In this document: positions 48,062 through 56,135 of the stretch, piece after piece
How the letters are laid out: every line of letters begins with the position of its first letter
Position numbering within the stretch: position 1 is the first letter of the stretch
Origin: Nitrospira sp.
GTDB taxonomy: Bacteria; Nitrospirota; Nitrospiria; Nitrospirales; Nitrospiraceae
Length of the DNA stretch: 64,000 nt
Direction of reading: 5' to 3'
Assembly: GCA_024998595.1 (NCBI GenBank)
Contig: JACOEK010000001.1
Span: 1,023,197-1,087,196, forward strand
Position numbers and translations under genes: made by a program
Notes under the pieces: model-generated
What the model was told of the DNA's origin: nothing
Databases searched by the model: none
What the model saw: the letters and a program-made list of their open reading frames with translations, nothing else

Positions 48062-48402
48062 GGACTCTGTAGGGGAGGGTGTGCCGTCACTGCTTGCCAT
48101 GAAATGAAGCTTTATCAAGAACGGCTCCTGCTGCACGCAGGGCACGCATCCGACTGTTCCGCGACATTATACATGACCAATTCTACCTACGTCTGCTGCA
48201 TTCGTCGAGTACATTGGGCATTGGCGTGTTCTCGATATACCCTTACCTACTTATGGCGTGACTTGGGTAACTGGTCCGGCGGTTGTTCTGGTTGAGAGAC
48301 TGGAAAGCCTGAATTGTCGTAGCGGGTCAGTCTGGGGGAGAGGGCGCACACTGGCCTGGAAAGGCGGCGGCTCCACTCATGGCTCGTGAAGCCGCCGCCG
48401 GC
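48062..48402. other. Intergenic gap
   Basis: About 340 bases with no supportable gene and no tRNA or repeat. It holds the likely promoter region of the leftward lipoprotein gene. Confidence 0.4.
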
Positions 48403-48534
48403 TTACAGGATTTCGACCTGTGGAAAGGCGTTTTGTTCGCCCTTCTGTTGGGGACGGTCAGCCATGATCATGAGCTGGAAGGCAATGATCGGCAGCAGTG
48501 CGTAACCTATGAGGATCAGCGGAAACTCAATCAT
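48403..48534 (-). CDS. 43-residue single-span membrane protein
   Basis: The frame MIEFPLILIGYALLPIIAF continues with QLMIMADRPQQKGEQ before the stop, giving one membrane helix and a polar tail. It has a strong ribosome-binding site (AAAAGGAG, eight bases before ATG), which is the main support. A longer in-frame extension exists upstream but lacks that site. Function unknown; small single-span subunits of oxidases and transporters look like this, but no such complex adjoins. Confidence 0.6.
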   Translation of the reverse strand: MIEFPLILIGYALLPIIAFQLMIMADRPQQKGEQNAFPQVEIL

Positions 48535-48917
48535 GATGGGGACTCCTTTTGTTATGCGGAGTCTCCATTGCAAACTCAGTACCGATCTCTTGAGCGGAGG
48601 CAACCTGTTGATTCTACTCGTATCGAAGGTGTCGTATTCCGCAAGCGTTCGCTCGAGAGCCGAAATCCGATGGAGAGAACTGTGCAATGAGAACATTTTG
48701 CGCTGAGCCGGAAGGCCTAAGGGTAGCCGGACGAAAGACCAGGCACTTTATGCGGAAGGTCTTCGGGGAGTAGCTTTCCCGTCTTGTGCCGCTGAATGGA
48801 GTGCCGTGCCGTTGCGGATCTCATTTCCTGAGCAACGGTGGCAACCGGCCGGACTGCAGGCCGGGCGGCACGGGATGCGGCAGGGGATGATGTCACCTGA
48901 GGTAAATGCAAGGCTGG
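48535..48917. other. Chromosomal flank of island 1
   Basis: About 380 bases before the first tRNA-Arg-derived repeat, with no gene I can support. Several overlapping frames lack ribosome-binding sites. Confidence 0.4.
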
Positions 48918-49100
48918 TTGGTGCCCCCGACACGAATCGAACGTGCGACCCGCGGTTTACTAAACAGGCCTGGACAGTTTTTGAAATGCTCGATGCATCA
49001 ATGGCTTCCCTATTGCTGCGAAAACAATCGCTTGCACCCATTCTTCTGATTCGTTTGGTTTGAGGCGTAAAGGGTGTGCTTTGAAAATTTCTAGCACAAC
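48918..49100. repeat. tRNA-Arg-derived att copy plus left-arm repeat, copy 1
   Basis: Bases 48918-48959 match the tRNA-Arg 3' half (57191-57232) with one mismatch. The next 140 bases are recognisably homologous to the bases after the second copy (52810-52950), including TTTTTGAAA, TCTTCTGATTCG and the end TTTGAAAATTTCTAGCACAA. The tRNA-derived part is att; the rest is the element's left arm. Confidence 0.8.
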
Positions 49101-49192
49101 GATTTTGTGGGTAAGTTCGAAGGAAGGTGGGTCTTGCGATAGCCATGAGAATAGGTGCATGCTGAGGAATCAGTTTACTGCTGGCGTAATGA

Positions 49193-51055
49193 ATGAGAGA
49201 GGAAAACCTGTCCACTTCTCGCCCCACTGAATCTCGTATGGATGATACCTGCATCGTTCTGTCCGCGCCCGATGAGGTCCAGGCTCACGGTGCAATTCTC
49301 GCGACTGAGATTGCGGAGCGCCAGCGAGCAAATACTCTTATTACCGCACAAAATCGCTCTCTCGAAATGATTGTCACCGGAGCGCCGCTGTCTTCCATAC
49401 TCTGTTACTTGGCGCGTGTCGTTGAACTACAATCTGACAGCCGCGCGATCGCATCCATTCTGTTGCTTGATGCGGAAGGCAGTCTTCGAAACGGGGCCTC
49501 TCCCAGTTTGCCGGATGATTATATCCAAGCCATCAACGGTCTGAGACCTTGCGCCAATCTAGGCACCTGTTGTTCAGCGGCTGCCACCGGGCAGGTGGTG
49601 ATTACCACGGACATCGAGACTGATCCAAACTGGGCCGCACTAAAACATCTTCCGCTCGAACTCGGGTTCCGGGCGGCATGGAGCCAGCCGCTTATTGCGA
49701 GCAACGGACAGGTGCTGGGAACCTTTGGTACCTATTTCCGCGATCGGCGAGGGCCCACGCCGTTCGAAAAGCAGGCCGTGGAGATGCTTGCCCGAACTGC
49801 CTCCTTGGCCATTGAACGTTCGAGATCCACGGAGGCACTTCGGAATACCCAACTCCGATTGGAAAAGTTATCGGGCGAGCTCGAACAGTTGGTCGAAAGG
49901 CGGACTGATGAGCTCGTGCGATCTCAAGCCAGGCTGCGAGAACTCGCATCGGAGCTGAATCTCGCCGAGCAGCGCGAGCGCAAGCGTCTGGCGATCGAGT
50001 TGCATGACCACCTACAGCAGTTGCTGGTCCTGGGTAAACTAAAACTGGGGCAAGGCAAACGGTTAGCGAGGCCGCTTCCTCCATTATTGGCTTTAATGCA
50101 GCAGACCGATGAGGTTCTATCTGATGCCTTGAACTATACCCGGTCTCTGGTGGCCGAACTCAGCCCGCCAGTGCTTCGAGAGCATGGGTTATTAGCCGGG
50201 GTAAAATGGCTGGCTGAATGGATGCAACGCCATGACTTGCAAGTGACAGTGGAATCTCAGCGGGATGCAATTGCACTGCCGGAAGAGCAAGCACTACTCC
50301 TTTTCCAATCCGTCCGGGAGTTGCTGATTAACTCGGCCAAACATGCCAAGTGTCACCAAGCCTCGGTAGAGATCATCCAGGACGAGGACGCTCTGTGCCT
50401 TAGCGTGAGAGATAGCGGTGTTGGCTTTGAAAAGGACAATATTGTGGCAACCGCGACGGCAGGCTCTTCTAAATTTGGATTGTTCAGCATTCGCGAACGC
50501 ATGAAAGCGCTTGGAGGGTCATTGCAAATAGTGACCGCATTGGGGCAGGGAACGATGTGCACTCTCAGACTTCCCCGAACGGATCGAGACTCATCGCAGG
50601 CTGACAAGGCGCATTTTGGGTCTGAGTCATCCAAACTCCCTGAAGCGGTTCCACGGAAGACGGGCACAATTGGCGTGGTACTAGTTGACGACCACGGCAT
50701 GATTCGCGAGGGGCTTCGAGCTGTCTTGGCCAATTACGCAGATATATCGTTGCTCGGTGAAGCGGCGGACGGCCAAGAAGCCATTTCATTAGTGCGAAAG
50801 GTTCAGCCGTCAGTGGTCATCATGGATATCAACATGCCTAAGATGAATGGCATTGAGGCGACTGCCCATATCAAAGCACAGTTTCCTCATATCCATGTTA
50901 TCGGCCTTTCTGTCAACACAGAAGCCGATAACCAAGAGGCTATGCATAACTCCGGTGCCGCACGTTTATTGACCAAAGAGGCTGCCGTGGATGAACTCTA
51001 TCAGGCGATTCAGTCTGTCCTGAGAGAGACTGACTACAAAGTAGCCTTCAGCTAG
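49193..51055 (+). CDS. Sensor histidine kinase fused to a receiver domain
   Basis: A 620-residue cytosolic protein. GAF occupies about residues 40-225 (conserved Cys and His-poor, with CANLGTCCSAAATGQVV), then a coiled coil, HisKA_3 (RLAIELHDHLQQLLVLGK), HATPase (SVRELLINSAKHAK, RDSGVGFE, FGLFSIRERMKALGG) and a C-terminal NarL-like REC (VLVDDHGMIREGLRAVL, Asp in VVIMDINMPKMNG, Lys in LLTKEAA). The LuxR helix-turn-helix that normally follows a NarL REC is absent. It is cargo of island 1; the partner regulator is unknown. An internal ATG at 49238 is an alternative start. Confidence 0.88.
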   Translation: MREENLSTSRPTESRMDDTCIVLSAPDEVQAHGAILATEIAERQRANTLITAQNRSLEMIVTGAPLSSILCYLARVVELQSDSRAIASILLLDAEGSLRNGASPSLPDDYIQAINGLRPCANLGTCCSAAATGQVVITTDIETDPNWAALKHLPLELGFRAAWSQPLIASNGQVLGTFGTYFRDRRGPTPFEKQAVEMLARTASLAIERSRSTEALRNTQLRLEKLSGELEQLVERRTDELVRSQARLRELASELNLAEQRERKRLAIELHDHLQQLLVLGKLKLGQGKRLARPLPPLLALMQQTDEVLSDALNYTRSLVAELSPPVLREHGLLAGVKWLAEWMQRHDLQVTVESQRDAIALPEEQALLLFQSVRELLINSAKHAKCHQASVEIIQDEDALCLSVRDSGVGFEKDNIVATATAGSSKFGLFSIRERMKALGGSLQIVTALGQGTMCTLRLPRTDRDSSQADKAHFGSESSKLPEAVPRKTGTIGVVLVDDHGMIREGLRAVLANYADISLLGEAADGQEAISLVRKVQPSVVIMDINMPKMNGIEATAHIKAQFPHIHVIGLSVNTEADNQEAMHNSGAARLLTKEAAVDELYQAIQSVLRETDYKVAFS

Positions 51056-51242
51056 CACGGCCGTGGAGTTCCGCTAGCCATTGCCCGCCGTTCTACACAC
51101 CTGACGCGTCCTATCGAGGCAGACACGCACATGACAGTGTGTAAGCAGCAGCCCGCTTCACAGCAAGGAACGCGGGAAGTCTAGAACGACAGTTTTCGCC
51201 TGCTCTGCTTCTTTCGGGCATGTGGTTTCGTGAGAAACGCGC

Positions 51243-52130
51243 TCAGTCCAGAACAACAGTCACTCGCTCGGCTCGTAACAACACGATCGATGCAACAATA
51301 ATGAGTGCCCCGCTCACCACCACCCAGAGCGTTAACGGTTCCTCAAAAAATATTGCAGCGAAGAGAATCGCGTACACAGGCTCAAGGGCGATGAACCCGC
51401 TGCACGTCGTGGCTGACAATCTCTTCAAGGCAAATAAGTAAAGCTGGTGCATGAGTGCGGTCGTCACCACTCCGAGCAGCACGAGGCAAACCCAGTCAGT
51501 CATGGTTTTGGGGACTTGTGAACTGAACGCGAGAATAGGGGTGAGGCATAAGGCCACCACGAGGTTTTGGATGAATGACACCATGAGGGGATTTATTTCG
51601 GTGGTCAGGATCTGTGCCTTGATTCCGAAAACGGCAAAAGCCAATGCAGAACTGAGCCCCACTATCGCGCCGGTGAGTTGTGCTTCGGAATCCTTCGCAT
51701 CCACCAACAACGCAACGGCTACCACAATCGCAAGTCCAGCTCCGAGCTCCAAGAGGCTTGGGCGTCGGCGCGCCTTCATGCTCTCCAGGAGAACCGTAAA
51801 CAGTGGAAAGACTGCGAACGTCAGTGTTGCGATGGCCACTCCCGCAAGCTGAACCGATTCGAAGAAGGTTACCCAATGAATCGCCAGCAAAATGCCTGTC
51901 ACGAGCAAACTCCGTAGCTGCGGGATCGTGGGAACCAGGCCCAAGCCTCCACCCAAGAGGCCGACTGCGGCTATCGCAATGGATGCAAACGTTCCTCTCA
52001 TCATCACAATCCAAAATGGGGAGATATCCAATTTGCCGTACAGTGCAGCCGTGCCAAAGATAATGGCTGCAAGATTGATTGCGATAAGTCCGGACCTCTG
52101 AGTTTCTTCTGTTCTGATGACCGTCACCAT
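51243..52130 (-). CDS. EamA/DMT-family transporter
   Basis: A 295-residue drug/metabolite transporter with ten predicted helices in two EamA repeats. The first begins LIAINLAAIIFGTAALYGKL, and the second includes GLSSALAFAVFGIKAQIL and a closing FIALEPVYAILFAAIFFEEPLTLW, which is a good EamA signature. Substrate unknown. It is convergent with the kinase gene of island 1. Confidence 0.9.
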   Translation of the reverse strand: MVTVIRTEETQRSGLIAINLAAIIFGTAALYGKLDISPFWIVMMRGTFASIAIAAVGLLGGGLGLVPTIPQLRSLLVTGILLAIHWVTFFESVQLAGVAIATLTFAVFPLFTVLLESMKARRRPSLLELGAGLAIVVAVALLVDAKDSEAQLTGAIVGLSSALAFAVFGIKAQILTTEINPLMVSFIQNLVVALCLTPILAFSSQVPKTMTDWVCLVLLGVVTTALMHQLYLFALKRLSATTCSGFIALEPVYAILFAAIFFEEPLTLWVVVSGALIIVASIVLLRAERVTVVLD

Positions 52131-52249
52131 ATTTCCCCAACAACCGCAGGCGATGTTTTCGTCTCGACCTAGTCGGAGCGCTACTTATCGATAGAGGCGG
52201 GCCAGTGAAAATATAAAATTACTCGGAATTTATATTACAGCGGGGTCAT
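52131..52249. other. Upstream part of the integrase remnant gap
   Basis: Together with the next feature and the att repeat, this fills the 967-base gene-free stretch 52131-53097. This first part is AT-richer than its surroundings near 52206-52240 and holds no frame I can assign. Confidence 0.4.
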
Positions 52250-52692
52250 TCGTATCGCCCGCGTCTTGAGTGATGAGGATGAAAGCGATTCGACTCCCAA
52301 GGCGGGGCATGGTCGAGATGTGCAGATGCCTGAGGCCCTCGCTGCCAAACTACGTATGCACTAGCTGAATGGCAAGCGAGAGACCTTAAAAGCTGGGCGG
52401 GAATTTGGTCCCTGGGTCCTCACCAGGAAAGAGGGCGCAGTCCTCGATGCGTCCAACGTGCAGCGAGCCACGCGACAGATTTTGAACGCGGTTCATCTGC
52501 TTTCCCATTTCTCCCCGCATCCCTCCTGTTGAGTGCGGGCTATCCCTTGCGTACGTGCAACGGCGCCTAAGTCATGCTTCGATTCAATTTACGGCTGACA
52601 CATACGGCAAATGGTTGTTTATGGAATTGAACGGCGCGTTTGATTTGGTTAGATGCGAGACCGGGAGAAACGGCGGTGGAAGCATAGGGTAG
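52250..52692 (+). pseudogene. Decayed tyrosine recombinase/integrase
   Basis: Read in pieces across frameshifts, this encodes the C-terminal half of a phage-type integrase: DVQMPEALAAKLR, FGPWVLTRKEGAVLDASNV, HFSPH, then LLSAGY followed in another frame by AYVQRRLSHASIQFTADTYG and KWLFMELNGAFD. The expected CLRHT box between HFSPH and LLSAGY is missing, so a catalytic Arg and His are gone. Stops interrupt every frame. It reads toward the att copy at 52763 and was probably the integrase of island 1. It is a different integrase subtype from the two intact ones. Confidence 0.8.
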
Positions 52693-52762
52693 CAATTGTG
52701 GCTTATCCACAGAATCCATGGGCCGGAGCGGTGATGCAAGCCATTGATTCTAAGCTTGAAAG

Positions 52763-52959
52763 TTGGTGCCCCCCAACACGAATTGAACGTGCGACCCGCG
52801 GTTTAGGAATCAGGCCAGAACAATTTTTGAAACGCTCGGTGTATCAAATGGTTTCCCCATTTTAGCTACGAAAACAGATGCTTGCGCGCATTCCACTGAT
52901 TCGATGGGTTCGAGGGGTATAAGAGTGTTTTGAAAATTTTTAGCACAAATTTAGCACAC
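52763..52959. repeat. tRNA-Arg-derived att copy plus left-arm repeat, copy 2
   Basis: Bases 52763-52809 match the tRNA 3' half (57191-57236) apart from one substitution and one inserted base. The following 140 bases resemble the left arm of copy 1. The block ends in two tandem TTTAGCACA(A/C) units at 52939-52948 and 52950-52959. Confidence 0.85.
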
Positions 52960-53097
52960 CTTGTTGGGGTGAACCCCTTCATTGAGACAATCGGGTCATA
53001 GCAGACCTCGTGCTTACTCCAGAGGACGTACAGCGGAGGAGGGAGCCGGCATGCACACCTGGCATGAGTCGCCATCAACCGCACGGGACAATCGCGC

Positions 53098-53967
53098 TTA
53101 ATTGGCTTGGATGGAAGTGGCGTATCGCAGCTGAGCTTCGAAATGGACGGTCCGAATAAAGTGATAGACCGCCTGCTTGATGGTCTCCTCCTGAGAGTCC
53201 ATGAAGAGGTTCAACCACACAAAGGGTAATCCCCAGAGGAAAGCCACTCCTTGCTTGCGAATCTCGTACGGATACGTGCCTAACAACACGCCATCACGAT
53301 ACATGTTGAATTCCATCGAATATCCGGCACGGTCACTTGCATAAGGGATGAACAGGCTTGAAAGGCCAGTAATCAGGGCGACAGCCACCGGGCTCGAAGG
53401 AAGGTGATACGAGCCGACGGAACGGGGTACCTGAACGACCGTCGGGAGCGAGAGATCGCCCGTATAAATATAAGTATCTTCCATGGACGGCGGAGGCTTA
53501 GACGACGCAAATCCCACCCCGTGACTCATGAGATCCGAATGATGGCTGGAAATGACAATGGAAAAATGAAGGCCCGTCTGGGGCGGCGTGTCTGACACAG
53601 TCACATACGAAAACACATTCGGATCGCGGAATACGGCCTCCACATACCGTCCAGCCCCGGACGGAGTTGAAGCGGGATATGCACCAGGAAGAACCATCGC
53701 GACCCATCGATCGATGGATGACGTGGGCACAAGAGTAATGTGATACGAGATATCATTTGCGACGGGGGGATTGGAGTAGTCAACGGTCGGGCCTGTGCTT
53801 GGCCTGGCCTGACTAGGAGGGTCCGCAGACCGAGCACGTCCAGTGAAATCATAGGTGACAATGCATGAGGAGAGAGCAGGAATCAGGCAAAGTGCCCTGA
53901 AGACCGCGAGAGATCTCTGCACAGAATATCCAGCAGTTGAATGGGCTCGGTCAACAATGCGAATCAT
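53098..53967 (-). CDS. Lipoprotein cargo of island 2
   Basis: A 289-residue lipoprotein; lipobox LIPALSSC near residue 36. The mature part has a Ser/Pro-rich start and then beta-type segments (DISYHITLVPTSS, RYVEAVFRDPNVFSYVTVS, AGYSMEFNMYRDGVLLGTY). No family recognised. The ATG at 53967 was preferred to one 48 bp upstream because it fits the signal peptide. It faces away from the replication genes and is probably a passenger gene. Confidence 0.7.
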   Translation of the reverse strand: MIRIVDRAHSTAGYSVQRSLAVFRALCLIPALSSCIVTYDFTGRARSADPPSQARPSTGPTVDYSNPPVANDISYHITLVPTSSIDRWVAMVLPGAYPASTPSGAGRYVEAVFRDPNVFSYVTVSDTPPQTGLHFSIVISSHHSDLMSHGVGFASSKPPPSMEDTYIYTGDLSLPTVVQVPRSVGSYHLPSSPVAVALITGLSSLFIPYASDRAGYSMEFNMYRDGVLLGTYPYEIRKQGVAFLWGLPFVWLNLFMDSQEETIKQAVYHFIRTVHFEAQLRYATSIQAN

Positions 53968-54361
53968 ACGATGACAACACTGTGGACAAGGCGTGGGACT
54001 CACGTTTGGGGACACTTGAAAGAGAACTCGCAGGAGATTAGGGCGCCGTCGTTCCGGGGAATCGGATTGTCTTCCTGGGCTATGCCTATGTCCTCCTTAA
54101 GTGCCATGCACCGCGGCACACCGATAAGTGTCACACCAGATCGAAGCTCCCAGTACGCAACATCGATTCGGTTTTGGAGAAAGTTCTAGATAGTAATCTG
54201 GCGAAAGATACAATAGAGTATTGCTCTATCTCTTTTCGTCTCACTCCGCTCAGCATACTTGCAATCCAGCCTAATGTTCCATCCTCCCCATTCTTTGCCC
54301 ACACGCTAATACCTATATTATCATAATTTGTAAAGACGCAGACTTACGTTTACTTTATGCA
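53968..54361. other. AT-rich gap before the replication genes of island 2
   Basis: About 390 bases without a supportable gene. Base composition drops sharply in GC from about 54180, unlike the chromosome on either side. It is the likely promoter region for the rightward Rep-Xis-Int genes. Confidence 0.45.
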
Positions 54362-54381
54362 TTATATATTATAATATATAA
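54362..54381. promoter_or_regulatory. Perfect 20-nt AT palindrome, probable operator
   Basis: A perfect inverted repeat (half-site TTATATATTA) ends two bases before the ATG of the ribbon-helix-helix gene. There is no Shine-Dalgarno between them. Its place and the nature of the next protein suggest an autoregulatory operator overlapping the promoter. Confidence 0.55.
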
Positions 54382-54383
54382 AA

Positions 54384-54632
54384 ATGAAGACAGATGATGC
54401 AAAAACCCAAACGCTTCAATTCAAAGTCACGGAACAAGAGCGTAAGCTCATCGAGAAGTGTGCCCAAGAGGAAGGGACGACTGTCTCCAAATATGTACGC
54501 GGGGCCGTACTGATGAGTCTAGTGATGGATGGCAAGGCCGAGGCCATCAAGATCGTGGCAAGAGAGGTCGGAGAAAAGGCCTTTGGCGTCGTCCGACAGA
54601 AGCTCGTGAGAGCGACGCAGGAAGGACGCTGA
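54384..54632 (+). CDS. Ribbon-helix-helix DNA-binding protein
   Basis: An 82-residue protein whose first half fits an RHH fold: the strand TLQFKVTEQERKLIEKCA is followed by EGTTVSKYVRGAVLMSL. RHH proteins are repressors or relaxase accessory proteins (MobC-like). Its position before Rep in a small integrative element suggests control of replication. It has no good ribosome-binding site and may be translated from a near-leaderless message. Confidence 0.75.
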   Translation: MKTDDAKTQTLQFKVTEQERKLIEKCAQEEGTTVSKYVRGAVLMSLVMDGKAEAIKIVAREVGEKAFGVVRQKLVRATQEGR

Positions 54633-54667
54633 AACGGTGCTATCCGTCAGATCATTAGGAGGCGAAG

Positions 54668-54737
54668 CCGGTCCGCGCCGCATGCCGACAGGCTGCGGGG
54701 CGGACCGGAATGGCCCCCGTCTTGGTAACACGGGGGC
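54668..54737 (+). promoter_or_regulatory. Two tandem hairpins upstream of rep, candidate replication origin
   Basis: The first is a 15-bp stem with one mismatch (54668-54682 with 54694-54708, 11-nt loop). The second is a perfect 8-bp stem GCCCCCGT/ACGGGGGC (54713-54720 with 54730-54737, 9-nt loop). They sit between the RHH and rep genes. Rolling-circle replicons often carry such structures at the nick site; a terminator or packaging signal is also possible. Confidence 0.5.
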
Positions 54738-54776
54738 GCTACCCACAGCGCTCCGTACAGGAGTTCGATAGATTCC

Positions 54777-55784
54777 ATGGATTCGAGCTTCACCCTCACG
54801 ATTGATTGGCTGGCCTTCACGGTTCTAGCCACCAACCCCCAAGAGACCATGAAGGTCCTCGGTGGTGATTGGAGTAAGGCCAAAGGAGGGTTCCGAGGGT
54901 ATCCCCTGTCCTGGATGAGGGCAGACGGCCTGCGCGGGGTCGGCAAACTGGGCACCAATGCCCCTCGTCGCCCGAATGAAATCCATGTGGACTTGTCGGG
55001 CGGCCTGGCGTCCGCCCTGACACTGGATCAGATTCGAACCCTGCTCAAGTGGGTGCATAAGCAGCAAGGGCATGTGACGCGAATTGACTGCGCGCTCGAT
55101 GACCGAGCGGGTTCAGTGCCAGTCTCGACGATTCGAGAAGCGGTTGCTGCAGGCCGGTGCGTCACGAGGGCGGCTCAAGTCCGGCATATCGTCTCCAACC
55201 TGACGCATGGAACCGGGGCGACGACGGGCGAGACGATGTACTTTGGAAGTCCTCAGAGTCAGACCCTCTTGCGGATTTATGACAAGCGGCTCGAACTGCA
55301 GAGTAAGGGCCAGGAGAACTGGCAGGACTACGGGACTCGCTGGGAATTGGAACTCAAGAAGGATCGGGCTGAGCAATGTGCAAGAGCGTTGGCGACGTTA
55401 GATGAAGCCGATTGGAAGGAGTTGGTAGTCGGCTTGCTTCGATCGTATGTAGATTTCCGAGACATCACCAAAGAGACCGAAGAGGAAGCACGATACCGGG
55501 CTCCCGTGGTGGAGTGGTACGCCCTCCTGACGGAGGGATTTCAGAAGGGGCGATTGGCCCAGGAGCAGCAGGTGCAGACCCTGCAGAACGTGAAACGATG
55601 GGTGAGTGACACCCTGACGCCGATGTTGGCGGTCATTTGTGCCACCCCTGGAGGGGAAGAATGGCTACTGGAAGAAATTGTCAGGGGCATCTCCAGGTGG
55701 AAAGACCGACACCGGAACTTGCTCAAGCAACCATCCAATCGGTTTCACCAGTCTGCCGGCGGTCACGCGGGCAGCCCATGTTAG
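54777..55784 (+). CDS. Replication initiation protein (filamentous-phage/Rep_trans type)
   Basis: A 335-residue protein resembling inovirus and CTXphi RstA-like replication initiators. It starts DSSFTLTIDWLAFTVLATNP and has the core HVDLSGGL, GHVTRIDCALDD, TGETMYFGSPQSQTLLRIYDK and YGTRWELELKKDRA. These proteins nick the double-strand origin for rolling-circle replication. It is clearly related to the second Rep at 63214-64000, with roughly half the residues shared by eye. It is followed by the excisionase-like gene 30 bp downstream. Confidence 0.88.
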   Translation: MDSSFTLTIDWLAFTVLATNPQETMKVLGGDWSKAKGGFRGYPLSWMRADGLRGVGKLGTNAPRRPNEIHVDLSGGLASALTLDQIRTLLKWVHKQQGHVTRIDCALDDRAGSVPVSTIREAVAAGRCVTRAAQVRHIVSNLTHGTGATTGETMYFGSPQSQTLLRIYDKRLELQSKGQENWQDYGTRWELELKKDRAEQCARALATLDEADWKELVVGLLRSYVDFRDITKETEEEARYRAPVVEWYALLTEGFQKGRLAQEQQVQTLQNVKRWVSDTLTPMLAVICATPGGEEWLLEEIVRGISRWKDRHRNLLKQPSNRFHQSAGGHAGSPC

Positions 55785-55814
55785 GGGGACTGGGGGTGTC
55801 GGGAGACTCCCCCG

Positions 55815-56135
55815 GTGTATCTGCACATGCTCACTGTCAAAGAGCTCTCGGCTTGGCTCAATATCAAAGAATCCACACTCTATCTCTGGGTTTCCAAGAA
55901 CAAGATTCCCTGCCGCCGTATTCACGGCCTCGTCCGCTTTGAACCTGAGGCGATCCACGCCTGGTTGAAGAGCTTTGAAACCAGTCCCGGTAAGCCGTTC
56001 TCACTCCAGACTCACGACGAGACCAGTGACCTCGACCAGCTCATTGAAGCGGCGAAATCTGAGGTCTATACTCGCGGCGGGGAAACCATCACACCGAGCC
56101 CACGCACGAAGGAGGAGCAGCATGGGGCTCGTTAA
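55815..56135 (+). CDS. Excisionase-like helix-turn-helix protein
   Basis: A 106-residue protein with a MerR/HTH_17-type N-terminal domain (LTVKELSAWLNIKESTLYLW, then FEPEAIHAWLKSF) of the sort found in phage excisionases. It overlaps the integrase start by 14 bases, so the two are coupled. A GTG start at 55815 is used; an ATG at 55827 is equally possible. It resembles the Xis of the neighbouring prophage. Confidence 0.82.
   Translation: MYLHMLTVKELSAWLNIKESTLYLWVSKNKIPCRRIHGLVRFEPEAIHAWLKSFETSPGKPFSLQTHDETSDLDQLIEAAKSEVYTRGGETITPSPRTKEEQHGAR

Larger units (their letters stand above)
48918..52762. mobile_element. Island 1 at the tRNA-Arg(CCT) site, decayed integrase
   Basis: The segment is bounded by two direct copies of the tRNA-Arg 3' end (48918 and 52763). 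It holds a kinase-REC fusion gene, an EamA transporter gene and, next to the right copy, a broken tyrosine integrase reading toward the repeat. This is the same order (integrase 3' end, then tRNA 3' end) as in the intact island 2. Island 1 can no longer excise by itself. Confidence 0.7.
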
